A DNA stretch of 64,000 nt from Sideroxydans lithotrophicus ES-1 (GTDB lineage: Bacteria; Pseudomonadota; Gammaproteobacteria; Burkholderiales; Gallionellaceae). The translations under genes were made by a program, and so were the position numbers. The notes beneath the pieces are model-generated. The model searched no databases. It was not told the origin of the DNA and worked only from the letters and a program-made list of their open reading frames with translations. Shown in pieces: positions 53,650 through 64,000 of the stretch (its first letter is position 1; each line of letters opens with the position of its first letter). Where the stretch lies: positions 2,612,001 through 2,676,000 of the forward strand of contig NC_013959.1 of NCBI RefSeq assembly GCF_000025705.1, written 5' to 3'.

Positions 53650-54324
53650 TCATTCGGCAAAAGGCTGCTTGTCCAATAGCTTGCCCCAAAGCGCCAGCCA
53701 CGTCTCCCAATCGTGCCCGCCTGGCACCACCGCCACTCGATGTGCTGCTATTAGTTTCGACAACATGGTGCTCGCACCACGATATTTGTCTTCGCTGCCA
53801 TAGCCCAGGTAAGTAGCCGGCAGCCTGCGCGGCTCCGATGTATAGCTCTGCAGTTGTGACAGTAATCTGCGTTCGTAGTCACGACTGCCGATCTCTCCAG
53901 CCTGCCAACAGCGTAGCCCACCTGCAGCTTCCACTTCGGCAATGATGCCGCGTGTTCCCAAAAATGGCGCCAGCAAAAACACCCCATTGATCTCCTTTGT
54001 TCGCTGTGTGACGCAAATCATTGCCCCCGATCCCCCAAGAGAGATGCCGAGCAACCAGATGCGATGGTAACCGTGGCTGCGCACCTCATTCAGCGTGTGG
54101 TGCAGTACGCGTTCAATATCGGCAGGCTCCAGATATAGATCTGCATGCACATCCAGCACCAGCACATCTACCGGCAACTTTCTCGTACGCAATTCGCGGA
54201 TAAAACCCTTTTCTACCAGCTGCTGCGGCGTATTCTTCGCACCCGGCAACACCAGCAGCAAAGAGCGTTCGCCCTCGATTTCGAGCGCAATATCGTGGAT
54301 GAAATCCGTTTGTAGTTGCATCAT
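53650..54324 (-). CDS. Alpha/beta-hydrolase-fold protein
   Basis: The 224-residue cytoplasmic protein has the hydrolase nucleophile elbow WLLGISLGGSGAM (Ser near residue 97), a Gly-rich oxyanion loop LLLVLPGAKNTP near residue 24, a possible acid in YLGYGSEDKYR, and His in VVPGGHDWETW. The core order fits, but the substrate is unknown. Its ATG overlaps the stop of the serine-hydrolase lipoprotein gene (ATGA), so the two are translated together and may share a pathway. Confidence 0.85.
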   Translation of the reverse strand: MMQLQTDFIHDIALEIEGERSLLLVLPGAKNTPQQLVEKGFIRELRTRKLPVDVLVLDVHADLYLEPADIERVLHHTLNEVRSHGYHRIWLLGISLGGSGAMICVTQRTKEINGVFLLAPFLGTRGIIAEVEAAGGLRCWQAGEIGSRDYERRLLSQLQSYTSEPRRLPATYLGYGSEDKYRGASTMLSKLIAAHRVAVVPGGHDWETWLALWGKLLDKQPFAE

Positions 54325-56096
54325 TGACTTCGTGCAGCGGGTCTCTTTTTCAAGTCGAAACCGGAATAGTAGATATGCTCCTCGCCGCCAATCTTGGCCA
54401 GGCGCACGGTGTCCCCCTTTCCGCTGCCCAGACCGGCCATGACCAGTTCGTCCTGTGCAACCGGCAGGAATGCAGTGCGAAACAAAAAACCCGGTTTCTC
54501 TGCAAAAGTGAATTCGCCAACCAGCAAATCGCCTTCGCGCAGCACCCGAATATTCTCCGGCATGGGGCCGTCATGCTTGTTGACGATGTCGTACTTGCCA
54601 ACGTATTCATTGAGATATTCCGGCAACGGCTTCGGTTGCAGCTTCTCGCCTATGAGCATGGCCTCTCCGTTCCGATCAAGCGCCAGCACCTCATGCCCGT
54701 CGATGTGATGTAAAGACATGCTCATCTCTTTCATCTGACTGTTCGCTACCGGAATGAATCCAAGCAGCTTGAGACGTACCCCGAACCGGCCGTCATCGTG
54801 TTTCACCAGCTGGAACTTCCAGCCCATGAGATCGGCGGTCAACTCGCCTGATGCCCCTTCTACTTTAACCAAGCCGATCAATGTCTCAAAGTAGCCGGAA
54901 TAGGCACGGATATCCTCTTCATCTAGCGGCACGCTCTTCATCTCGACCACCTTTCTTTCCGGTTGGTCGATACCGCGTTTGGCTTCCAGAGCCAATTTCA
55001 GCATCTCGGCTGTCACATCGGCCACCAGCGTTTGCGAGGTCGTTGAGTTGGACATCACTACCACCCCGAGTTTATGTTCTGGCAGTATCGCTACCATGGT
55101 ATGGTAATTGAGCGTGGTACCGCCGTGGCTGGCTACAGTACCGGCATGCGGCACGTCCACACCGCTCAGCATCCAGCCCAACCCCATCTTGAAATCGAAA
55201 TCCAGCGGCACATTTGCATTCTGTACCTTGAACATCTCGCGCAGCGATTCCGGCTGTACGATCTGTTTCCCGTCATATCTTCCATCGGCAAATATCATCT
55301 GCATGAAATGCGTCATGTCGTCCACACTGGAATTCAGTCCGCCGGAAGGAAGGTCGCGAAGTGGAATGGCTTCGACTTCCTTGCCTTTGTTGTAGCTTTT
55401 GCCGGGAATACGCGGGGCAAACTCGGAATGATTCATGCCCAGCGGTTGCAAAAGATGATCATGCATATAGCTGGCATAGCTCACTCCGCTCACATTACCG
55501 ATGGCCGCACCAAGCAGCGTCACCCCAAGATTGGAATAGGCAAATACATAATTCGGCGGGAAAGCCATGTATTCGTTTTTCACTGCCGTCACCAGATCCG
55601 TGAATGGTTTGGGATGGCGCTCACTCATACCACGGACCCAGTTTCCGGGCAGGCCGGAATGATGATCCATGATGTTACGCGGAGTGATTCCGCCTACACC
55701 TCCAAAACGGCTCTTGATGGAGAACTCCGGTAGTATCTTTTGCAAGGGCTGATCAATATCCAGCTTGCCCTGTTCGGCGAGTTGCATTGTCGCTGTAGCG
55801 GTAAACACCTTGGCAATGGAACCAAGGTGATACACCGTGTCTGGTGTGGCCTTGATGCCGGCCTGTTTGTCGGCATAGCCAAAACCCTGCGCCCACACGA
55901 CTCTTTGATCATCAACCAGTGCGATGCTCAATCCGGTGACATCGTCGCTCGACATCCGCTGTTGGATCAGCCAAGTGATGTATTGCTCAGTGTAGGTGTA
56001 ATCTCCCCGCACCATGGCTATTGGTTTTTGCGGCGGAGTACTGCAAGCACCCAGGACGGTCAGGAAAAGAGAGATAACGATTCTATGCAGCAACAC
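54321..56096 (-). CDS. Beta-lactamase-family serine hydrolase, lipoprotein
   Basis: Starting at GTG 56096 (GGAG five bases upstream) the product has 591 residues with a lipoprotein signal (ISLFLTVLGAC). The beta-lactamase/DD-peptidase-like domain has SxxK in HLGSIAKVFTAT, YxN in FAYSNLGVTLLG and a late HGGTTLNYHT motif, as in AmpC-type and ClbP-like enzymes. A separate C-terminal half (about 380-590) is beta-rich. It could act on peptidoglycan or on esters. The longer frame to 56261 overlaps the divergent gene's promoter region and is rejected. It forms a pair with the alpha/beta hydrolase. Confidence 0.9.
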   Translation of the reverse strand: MLLHRIVISLFLTVLGACSTPPQKPIAMVRGDYTYTEQYITWLIQQRMSSDDVTGLSIALVDDQRVVWAQGFGYADKQAGIKATPDTVYHLGSIAKVFTATATMQLAEQGKLDIDQPLQKILPEFSIKSRFGGVGGITPRNIMDHHSGLPGNWVRGMSERHPKPFTDLVTAVKNEYMAFPPNYVFAYSNLGVTLLGAAIGNVSGVSYASYMHDHLLQPLGMNHSEFAPRIPGKSYNKGKEVEAIPLRDLPSGGLNSSVDDMTHFMQMIFADGRYDGKQIVQPESLREMFKVQNANVPLDFDFKMGLGWMLSGVDVPHAGTVASHGGTTLNYHTMVAILPEHKLGVVVMSNSTTSQTLVADVTAEMLKLALEAKRGIDQPERKVVEMKSVPLDEEDIRAYSGYFETLIGLVKVEGASGELTADLMGWKFQLVKHDDGRFGVRLKLLGFIPVANSQMKEMSMSLHHIDGHEVLALDRNGEAMLIGEKLQPKPLPEYLNEYVGKYDIVNKHDGPMPENIRVLREGDLLVGEFTFAEKPGFLFRTAFLPVAQDELVMAGLGSGKGDTVRLAKIGGEEHIYYSGFDLKKRPAARSQ

Positions 56097-56142
56097 AGCA
56101 ACTCCTTTGTACGGATACGGGCATTCTCCGAATCCTGCATTG

Positions 56143-56148
56143 TATAAT
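56143..56148 (+). promoter_or_regulatory. Candidate -10 box of the polysaccharide deacetylase gene
   Basis: A perfect TATAAT, preceded by TG, lies 31 bases before ATG 56179 in the divergent gap (56097-56178). No convincing -35 hexamer is seen at 16-18 bases, so only the -10 is called. Confidence 0.45.
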
Positions 56149-56178
56149 GCCGCGCAAAATTCAATACGTGACGTAACG

Positions 56179-56988
56179 ATGCTTTTTCCCTGCCGCAACT
56201 GGAAACCGACACTCGCCATAAAACTTTCCCTGCTGATACTCGCCGGATGCATCGGCGCCACCCTTTGCTATCCATTACTTTGGAAGTGGATGCTGGGTGT
56301 CATATTCGTCAACCATTCCATCCTCACCATCGCCGGACTGGTTCCGCGCAGCACTTTACTGGGACCGAACATCACCCGTTTGCCACTGGTCGCCTGTCAA
56401 AATGGCGCGGTGGCCATCACCATCGACGACGGCCCCGACCCGGAAGTGACACCCCAGGTACTGGACATCCTCGACCGCTATCAAGCCAAAGCAACCTTCT
56501 TTTGCATCGGCAGAATCGCGGTACAACACCCGGAATTGTGCCGTGAGATCATCCGGCGCGGTCACGCCATAGAAAATCACAGCATGTCACATCAGTGGTA
56601 CTTTTCCCTGCTCGATCCCTGGAGCATCTACCGCGAGGTGCAAAAGGCGCAACAGATGCTGACCGAGATCGGGGGGCAAGAACCGCGCTTCTTCCGTGCC
56701 ACCGCCGGGCTACGCAACCCAGAACTTGAACCTGTCCTGGCCCATTGCGGATTGCGACTGTGCAGTTGGAGCAGGCGAGGTTTCGACACACAGATAAACA
56801 ACGCCGATACCGTATTCAATAGCCTGGTGCACAATTTGAAGAGCGGCGACATCCTGTTGTTGCATGATGGGAGCGCCGCGCGCACCGCTCAAGGCCAGCC
56901 GGTCATTCTCAACGTACTGCCGCGCCTGCTGGACAATCTTGCGCAATCCGGCCTTCATTCCGTTACCTTACGTTCCGCAATTCCATGA
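56179..56988 (+). CDS. Polysaccharide deacetylase (NodB-type, CE4)
   Basis: The 269-residue protein has an N-terminal signal anchor (LAIKLSLLILAGCIGATLCY) and a NodB domain with AITIDDGPDPEVTP (metal/catalytic Asp pair), HxxSH-type zinc motif in ENHSMSH, and the late catalytic-type LLLHDG. The arginine motif is ATAGLRNP rather than the usual RPPxG, so substrate may differ. It deacetylates N-acetylated sugars in polysaccharide. The frame opens at 56014 but the first 55 codons run through the neighbour's start. Its stop overlaps the methyltransferase start. Confidence 0.92.
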   Translation: MLFPCRNWKPTLAIKLSLLILAGCIGATLCYPLLWKWMLGVIFVNHSILTIAGLVPRSTLLGPNITRLPLVACQNGAVAITIDDGPDPEVTPQVLDILDRYQAKATFFCIGRIAVQHPELCREIIRRGHAIENHSMSHQWYFSLLDPWSIYREVQKAQQMLTEIGGQEPRFFRATAGLRNPELEPVLAHCGLRLCSWSRRGFDTQINNADTVFNSLVHNLKSGDILLLHDGSAARTAQGQPVILNVLPRLLDNLAQSGLHSVTLRSAIP

Positions 56989-57695
56989 CCGCAGACTTTC
57001 GCCGCATCCTGATCGACCGCGCCACTCAGCCATACTATGCTGCTGGAAGTTTTGCCTGGCATTTCGCCCGAGGAAAATTGAGGGGAGATCCTGCTTTCTT
57101 CGGCTTGCTCGAGCATGGTCTGATTCCTGATGCCGGGCGCTTGATCGATCTCGGCTGCGGTCAAGGCCTGCTCGCGTCGTGGCTACTTGAGGCTCGCGCG
57201 TTGCACGAGTCCGGGAATTGGCCGCCACACTGGCCGGCGGCACCGAAGATAAAGGAAATCTGGGGGCTGGAACTGATGCCAAAAGACGTGGATCGCGCCC
57301 GAGCTGCACTTGGCAATCGTGCACAGTTCGACCTTGGCAACATCTGCACGGCAGAATTCGGCAAAACCGAGGTCGCCATCATTCTCGATGTATTGCATTA
57401 CATCGACCACGATGCTCAGGAAGGTGTGCTGCGTCGAATCCACGCATCGTTGCCTGCTGGCGGCACTTTTATCACCCGCATTGGTGATGCTGCTGGTGGC
57501 CTGCCTTTCCATTACAGCAATTGGGTAGATCGTACTGTATTTTATCTGCGTGGACATCGCATCAGCAGGCTTTATTGCCGCACACTGAACGAATGGCTGG
57601 CCGTATTGGAACGCAATGGATTTAGGGTAAAACCGCTTCCAATGCACAAAGGAACGCCATTTTGCAACGTAATGTTGGTTGCGCAGGCCGTGTGA
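56985..57695 (+). CDS. Class I SAM-dependent methyltransferase
   Basis: The 236-residue enzyme has SAM motif I RLIDLGCGQGLLASWL near residue 52, a second acidic turn IWGLELMPKDVDRARAAL near 95 and VAIILDVLHYIDHDAQEGVL as motif II region. Residues about 72-88 are a Trp/Pro-rich insertion (ESGNWPPHWPAAPKI). The target is unknown. Its ATG overlaps the deacetylase stop (ATGA), so it probably serves the same glycan or lipid pathway. Confidence 0.88.
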   Translation: MTADFRRILIDRATQPYYAAGSFAWHFARGKLRGDPAFFGLLEHGLIPDAGRLIDLGCGQGLLASWLLEARALHESGNWPPHWPAAPKIKEIWGLELMPKDVDRARAALGNRAQFDLGNICTAEFGKTEVAIILDVLHYIDHDAQEGVLRRIHASLPAGGTFITRIGDAAGGLPFHYSNWVDRTVFYLRGHRISRLYCRTLNEWLAVLERNGFRVKPLPMHKGTPFCNVMLVAQAV

Positions 57696-57697
57696 TC

Positions 57698-57985
57698 TTA
57701 ATTGATGTTTTTTCTGCAGAACTTCAAGATACCATCTTTGAAATAGACAAACTTCGCCTGAAGTTTAAGTGTATACCAGCCACCCGATTCGAGCGGCGCA
57801 CACAACACCTCCACAAAACCGTGGAAAATTTCCATTTCCATCGTCAAGATAGCGGCGCGAGCCTTTGCATATGCAGACCTACTACAATACGCCTGACAAT
57901 TAGGCGTTTCGCAGAGGGGACCTACCCCGCGTACTTTCACTGGTACGAAAATACCGCCGAGCCTGTCCGGCCCGCCATCCGACAA
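57698..57985 (-). CDS. Small hypothetical protein (uncertain)
   Basis: A 95-codon frame with ATG 57985 and no recognised family or signal. It is Cys-rich (CETPNCQAYC near residues 25-33) and ends KFCRKNIN. Both strands are open through much of this gap, and the opposite strand also has a frame (57662-57991), so this call is weak. It ends two bases from the convergent methyltransferase gene. If it is not a gene, 57696-58045 holds no other feature beyond one inverted repeat. Confidence 0.3.
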   Translation of the reverse strand: MSDGGPDRLGGIFVPVKVRGVGPLCETPNCQAYCSRSAYAKARAAILTMEMEIFHGFVEVLCAPLESGGWYTLKLQAKFVYFKDGILKFCRKNIN

Positions 57986-57993
57986 CCGTGAAT

Positions 57994-58024
57994 CAGCCCC
58001 TACCTTGCAGCATGATCGGGGCTG
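57994..58024. terminator. Inverted repeat past the Lys/Ala-rich gene, possible terminator
   Basis: CAGCCCC (57994-58000) and GGGGCTG (58018-58024) can form a 7-bp GC-rich stem with a 17-base loop, 22 bases past the stop of the Lys/Ala-rich protein gene. There is no clear T run, so it is only a weak terminator candidate. Confidence 0.3.
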
Positions 58025-58045
58025 CCTTCACAGCCTTCCACCACA

Positions 58046-58660
58046 TTAATTCGGCTTGCTTATGCCTGGTGTGGGAAAAGGCCAAGTCGCAGCCGGACGC
58101 ACAGGAGCTGGCGCAGATGGAGCCAATGTAGTTGCGGCCGGAGCTGCAACAGGCTTGGCAACCGATGCCGGCTTCTTCGCTACAGCTTTCTTAGCGGCTG
58201 GCTTTTTTGCTGCCACTTTTTTTGCTGCCACTTTTTTGGCTGCGGGCTTCTTCGCTACAGCTTTCTTAGCGGCTGGCTTTTTTGCTGCCACTTTTTTGGC
58301 TGCGGGCTTCTTCGCTACAGCTTTCTTAGCGGCTGGCTTTTTTGCTGCCACTTTTTTGGCTGCGGGCTTCTTCGCTACAGCTTTCTTAGCGGCTGGCTTT
58401 TTTGCTGCCACTTTTTTGGCTGCGGGCTTCTTCGCTACAGCTTTCTTAGCGGCCGGCTTTTTTGCTGCCACTTTTTTGGCTGCGGGCTTCTTCGCTACAG
58501 CTTTCTTAGCGGCTGGCTTTTTTGCTGCCACTTTTTTGGCTGCGGGCTTCTTCGCTACAGCTTTCTTAGCGGCCGGCTTTTTTGCTGCCACTTTTTTGGC
58601 TGCGGGCTTCTTCGCAGCCGCCTTTTTTGCTGCTGGTTTAGCTTTCTTTGCTGCTACCAT
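58046..58660 (-). CDS. Lys/Ala-rich histone H1-like (AlgP/AlgR3-type) protein
   Basis: The 204-residue basic protein is almost wholly repeats of [20 protein letters not shown] (20 residues). Five exact 20-residue units are flanked by one variant unit and one with an extra VAAKK, then a Pro/Ala-rich tail (about residues 166-204) ending [12 protein letters not shown]. Such proteins resemble the C-terminal tail of eukaryotic histone H1 and Pseudomonas AlgP, and are believed to bind DNA non-specifically. A consensus AGGAGG precedes the ATG, which fits strong expression. The repeat number probably varies between strains. Confidence 0.9.
   Translation of the reverse strand: MVAAKKAKPAAKKAAAKKPAAKKVAAKKPAAKKAVAKKPAAKKVAAKKPAAKKAVAKKPAAKKVAAKKPAAKKAVAKKPAAKKVAAKKPAAKKAVAKKPAAKKVAAKKPAAKKAVAKKPAAKKVAAKKPAAKKAVAKKPAAKKVAAKKVAAKKPAAKKAVAKKPASVAKPVAAPAATTLAPSAPAPVRPAATWPFPTPGISKPN
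58187..58621. repeat. 60-bp tandem repeat in the Lys/Ala-rich gene
   Basis: Seven near-identical units of 60 bp, the period matching one 20-residue protein unit. Units differ only at single third-codon bases (for example GGCTGG versus GGCCGG), except for one 75-bp unit with a 15-bp internal duplication. The near identity at silent positions implies recent expansion by slippage or unequal crossing-over. It is a tandem repeat, not a CRISPR, because no spacers separate the units. Confidence 0.95.
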
Positions 58661-59820
58661 TTCAACCTCCTCAAGTAATGAAAGTTAACAATATACAACT
58701 AGACAACCACTACACCTCCAACACACCGCAAAGCGGTATGACTGAAGCCCTTGAAGCAAAGGCCACAATACTGCCTTTACCTACGCTCACAGAAAAACAG
58801 GTCTGCCCCGCAGGCCTGCCTGAAACAACGAGCAATGCAATTCTTTGACTTATATTTCCGGCATAGCCGGCATAAGACCTACCCCATAAAGCGAGTTGCC
58901 GCACGAATCTCCGCCAGATCAAAAAACCAAATTGAACTGGCCCAACTCCAGCAACCAGTAAGCGGATTTTTTTCATCATAGCCATCTGTTGGAATCAAGC
59001 TGCGGGAAGATAAGTCGCATAGCCAAATCAATATTGACCACCGACTCAAAATATTGAAGGGAGAAACACCCCTGAGAAGACTTCTCGGTATTCAATTGCG
59101 CCATGAGCACAAAAGGCAACATTAAGTTTTAGTTCCTTTTTGAATATAGAGTAATCGCAAAACAAATCCTTTTTAGGCAACTTCCATCACTACAATTAGT
59201 GGATATTGATGTTTTTCTTACTATATCTTGCGGTTGCAACTTTATCTGAATTGTGCTCCATGTCAACAATTAATTGTTGTTTTTTGCAATTTTTTGTGCC
59301 TGTTTCAATTTAATCAGTCAGCGATGGCTCGCAAATCAACCGATTCATCCAACCATCACGACTCAAGCCACTTTGTTTCGCAGATTGGCAAATACAATGG
59401 TCCGCAGAAAGCAGTTACCCTGTTCCAGGTAAAGTCGCCCGCCATTCCGGGGACGACCACTACTCTTCCAGATATCAGGAATTTCGCCTTTCCCATTAGC
59501 ACGCTCAGATTAGCCGCTTGGAGCCGTACTTTGTTCACTGTAGCGAAAATCACCAGTTGCGCCGAAAGCTAGTCCCTTCTGCATGCCTTTCCAACTGCTG
59601 ACTCGAATTTTAGGGCTATGTACCAACGCCCAGTTTGTAGAATTTCAGGTCAGCAGCACTCCAAGCCCTCCCCGAAAAATCCAATAAAAACGCCCCCAAA
59701 GGGAGCGCTTAAGTTTTACCGCCAGATTTAGTGAAGGGATGATTATTCAAATTTCGTCCCCATCCATTCCGGGCTCTATTGGCCACCCAGACAAATAGAG
59801 TCCTTATGAGCCATAAATTG
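58661..59820. other. 1.16-kb gene-poor interval before nrdB
   Basis: No convincing gene was found here. The region is AT-richer than its surroundings. Short open frames at 58710-58985 (-), 59228-59572 (+) and 59356-59553 (-) show no recognised motif and no good ribosome-binding site. Small dyads occur (CCGGCATAGCCGG near 58858; CAGGTCTGCC/GGCCTGCCTG near 58798). The upstream signals of the Lys/Ala-rich gene lie at its left end, and the nrdB terminator at 59686-59707. It could hold a small RNA or a decayed gene. Confidence 0.6.
59686..59707 (-). terminator. Rho-independent terminator after nrdB
   Basis: On the minus strand CGCTCCC, a TTT loop, GGGGGCG and then TTTTTA form a 7-bp stem (one G-U pair) with a U tract, 114 bases past the nrdB stop. 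Confidence 0.8.
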
Positions 59821-60969
59821 CTAATCCCATGACAGTGCACCGCCTGTCTGATACTCGGTAACTCGCGTTTCAAAGAAATTCTTTTCTTTCTTGAGATCGA
59901 TCATCTCTGCCATCCACGGGAACGGATTTGTAGCGCCTTGGTATAACATGTCCACACCAATCTGTTGGCAACGACGATTCGCAATAAAACGCAGATATTC
60001 CTTGAACATGCCTGCATTAAGACCAAGCACTCCGCGCGGCATCGTGTCTTCGGCGTAACGATATTCCAGCTCCACACCCTTCTGGATCAAGCCGCGCACT
60101 TCTTCGCGGAAGGCAGGCGTCCACAGGTGCGGATTTTCCAATTTGATCTGGTTGATTACATCCACGCCAAAATTCAAATGCATGGATTCGTCCCGCAAGA
60201 TATATTGGTATTGCTCGGCAGCACCTGTCATCTTGTTTTGTCGCCCCAAGGCCAGGATTTGCACAAATCCAACGTAGAAAAACAGGCCCTCCATGATGCA
60301 GGCAAACACGATCAAACTGCGCAATAGCTTCTGATCGTTCTCCGGCGTACCGGTTTTGAAATCAGGGTTAGTCAGCACATCAATAAATGGCAGCAGAAAC
60401 TCGTCTTTGTCACGGATACTTTGCACTTCGTGGTACATGTTGAAAACTTCGCCTTCGTCCAACCCCAGGCTCTCCACGATATATTGGTATGCATGGGTAT
60501 GGATTGCCTCCTCAAAAGCCTGGCGCAACAGGAATTGGCGGCATTCCGGATTGGTAATATGACGATACGTGCCTAGTGCAATGTTGTTTGCCGCCAGGCT
60601 ATCAGCCGTGGTAAAAAACCCGAGGTTGCGCTTAACCAACCGCCTCTCGTCATCGGTCAGACCATTGGGATTCTTCCATAGGGCGATGTCAGCAGACATG
60701 TTAACTTCCTGCGGCATCCAATGATTCGCGCAGCCAGCCAGATATTTCTCCCAAGCCCACTTGTACTTGAAGGGCACCAGTTGATTTACGTCGGCACTGC
60801 TATTGATAATGCGCTTGTCTTCCACGCGAATGCGCCCCGTAGAAGTCGATGCAATCGTGTATGAACAATCGCTCAGGACAGCTTGCTTGGTAGCACCAAC
60901 TTCCATAGTCGCCATACGAGCACCCACCGGCATTGCTGTAGGGGTAATATCATCTTCAAAATTTAACAT
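59821..60969 (-). CDS. nrdB: Ribonucleoside-diphosphate reductase, beta subunit (class Ia)
   Basis: NrdB carries the di-iron tyrosyl radical needed by NrdA. In the 382-residue protein the metal and radical helix is [16 protein letters not shown], matching E. coli Glu115-xx-His118-xxx-Tyr122; further ligands are seen in SADIALWKN (Asp) and [15 protein letters not shown] and DESMHLNFG (Glu, His). The C terminus ends [17 protein letters not shown], the tail that docks on NrdA. It lies 132 bases past nrdA; AGAGGA precedes the ATG. Confidence 0.97.
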   Translation of the reverse strand: MLNFEDDITPTAMPVGARMATMEVGATKQAVLSDCSYTIASTSTGRIRVEDKRIINSSADVNQLVPFKYKWAWEKYLAGCANHWMPQEVNMSADIALWKNPNGLTDDERRLVKRNLGFFTTADSLAANNIALGTYRHITNPECRQFLLRQAFEEAIHTHAYQYIVESLGLDEGEVFNMYHEVQSIRDKDEFLLPFIDVLTNPDFKTGTPENDQKLLRSLIVFACIMEGLFFYVGFVQILALGRQNKMTGAAEQYQYILRDESMHLNFGVDVINQIKLENPHLWTPAFREEVRGLIQKGVELEYRYAEDTMPRGVLGLNAGMFKEYLRFIANRRCQQIGVDMLYQGATNPFPWMAEMIDLKKEKNFFETRVTEYQTGGALSWD

Positions 60970-61101
60970 TACAATTCCTCTGCCACTTGGTGTTCACGCC
61001 CATTGCGCAGAACAAATTATTAATAAAATACATACCTTATGGAATAATTGCTTTGGCATCCGCATTATTCGAACCTCGCCGAGGCAAGAACTCAAGCCAG
61101 C

Positions 61102-63984
<2,883 letters not shown>

Positions 63985-64000
63985 ACGACTCCCCTTTAAT

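Noticed and set aside
58187-58621. CRISPR array
   Set aside because: The 60-bp units are contiguous and coding, with no spacers and no cas genes.
58056-58688. Plus-strand frame of repeating [11 protein letters not shown] units
   Set aside because: It is the antisense reading of the Lys/Ala repeat; the minus strand has AGGAGG and a sensible basic protein.
58710-58985. 91-codon minus-strand frame
   Set aside because: No ribosome-binding site, motif or sensible composition; ends in the promoter region of the Lys/Ala-rich gene.
59228-59572. 114-codon plus-strand frame
   Set aside because: No recognised motif, no ribosome-binding site, and partly overlapped by another weak frame on the opposite strand.

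Overview
The window looks like a GC-rich betaproteobacterial chromosome, most likely Nitrosomonadales and possibly Gallionellaceae-like. That placement is inferred from protein character and gene order (gpmI-envC-ctpA, bioB-F-H-C-D, secB-grxC-rhodanese, a class Ia nrdAB with a long alpha subunit) and was not confirmed by a database search. Almost all genes are on the minus strand in tightly overlapping runs (ATGA or one-base overlaps). No tRNA, rRNA, CRISPR array, integrase or classical transposase was recognised.

Layout. 1-5.2 kb: the 3' part of a short-chain dehydrogenase, then a cluster of a putative outer-membrane beta-barrel protein, a YdjM-like membrane protein, a LolA-like periplasmic protein and a MacB/LolCE-type ABC permease with its ATPase, suggestive of an envelope export machine. 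5.3-11.4 kb: serS, a GxxExxY gene enclosed in inverted repeats, rarA, lolA and ftsK. 11.4-15.2 kb: a LuxR-type response regulator, a hybrid histidine kinase, a SCO1/SenC copper chaperone and a TauE/SafE-type membrane protein. 15.2-19.7 kb: biotin synthesis (bioD, C, H, F, B; no bioA in the window), with divergent comF.

20.5-38.0 kb: a complete MSHA-type type IV pilus locus, all on the minus strand. In transcription order: mshE, mshG, an mshB-like pseudopilin, a duplicated four-helix membrane protein, mshA, mshC, mshD, mshO, mshP, a 1201-residue mshQ-like adhesin with a probable lectin domain, mshI, a PilN-like gene, mshJ, mshK, mshL, mshM, mshN. A sigma-54-type promoter precedes the major pilin gene and a strong hairpin terminator follows it.

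38.1-47.9 kb: trmL (with an in-frame repeat insertion), gpsA, an SH3 protein, secB, grxC, a rhodanese, a PglL/Wzy-like O-oligosaccharyltransferase, a DUF2892 protein, an RND pump with its adaptor, and an ArsR-family repressor whose two cysteines are spaced as in the persulfide sensors BigR/SqrR, with a palindromic operator candidate. 48-52.5 kb (+): gpmI, envC, ctpA and a small unknown gene. 52.5-57.7 kb: a GGDEF diguanylate cyclase, an alpha/beta hydrolase, a beta-lactamase-fold lipoprotein, a polysaccharide deacetylase and a methyltransferase. 58.0-58.7 kb: a Lys/Ala-rich histone-H1/AlgP-like protein built on a 60-bp tandem repeat. 59.8-64.0 kb: nrdB and nrdA.

The most unusual signal is a family of short inverted-repeat elements built from about 9-bp units. 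Two copies are empty and exactly 78 bp long; a third has the same 28-bp arms but encloses a GxxExxY (PD-(D/E)xK fold) gene whose stop codon and probable ribosome-binding site lie within or beside the arms. This resembles a gene-carrying element with MITE-like derivatives. Other short palindromic repeats lie between lolA and ftsK, inside the leader of a pseudopilin, and in frame inside trmL.
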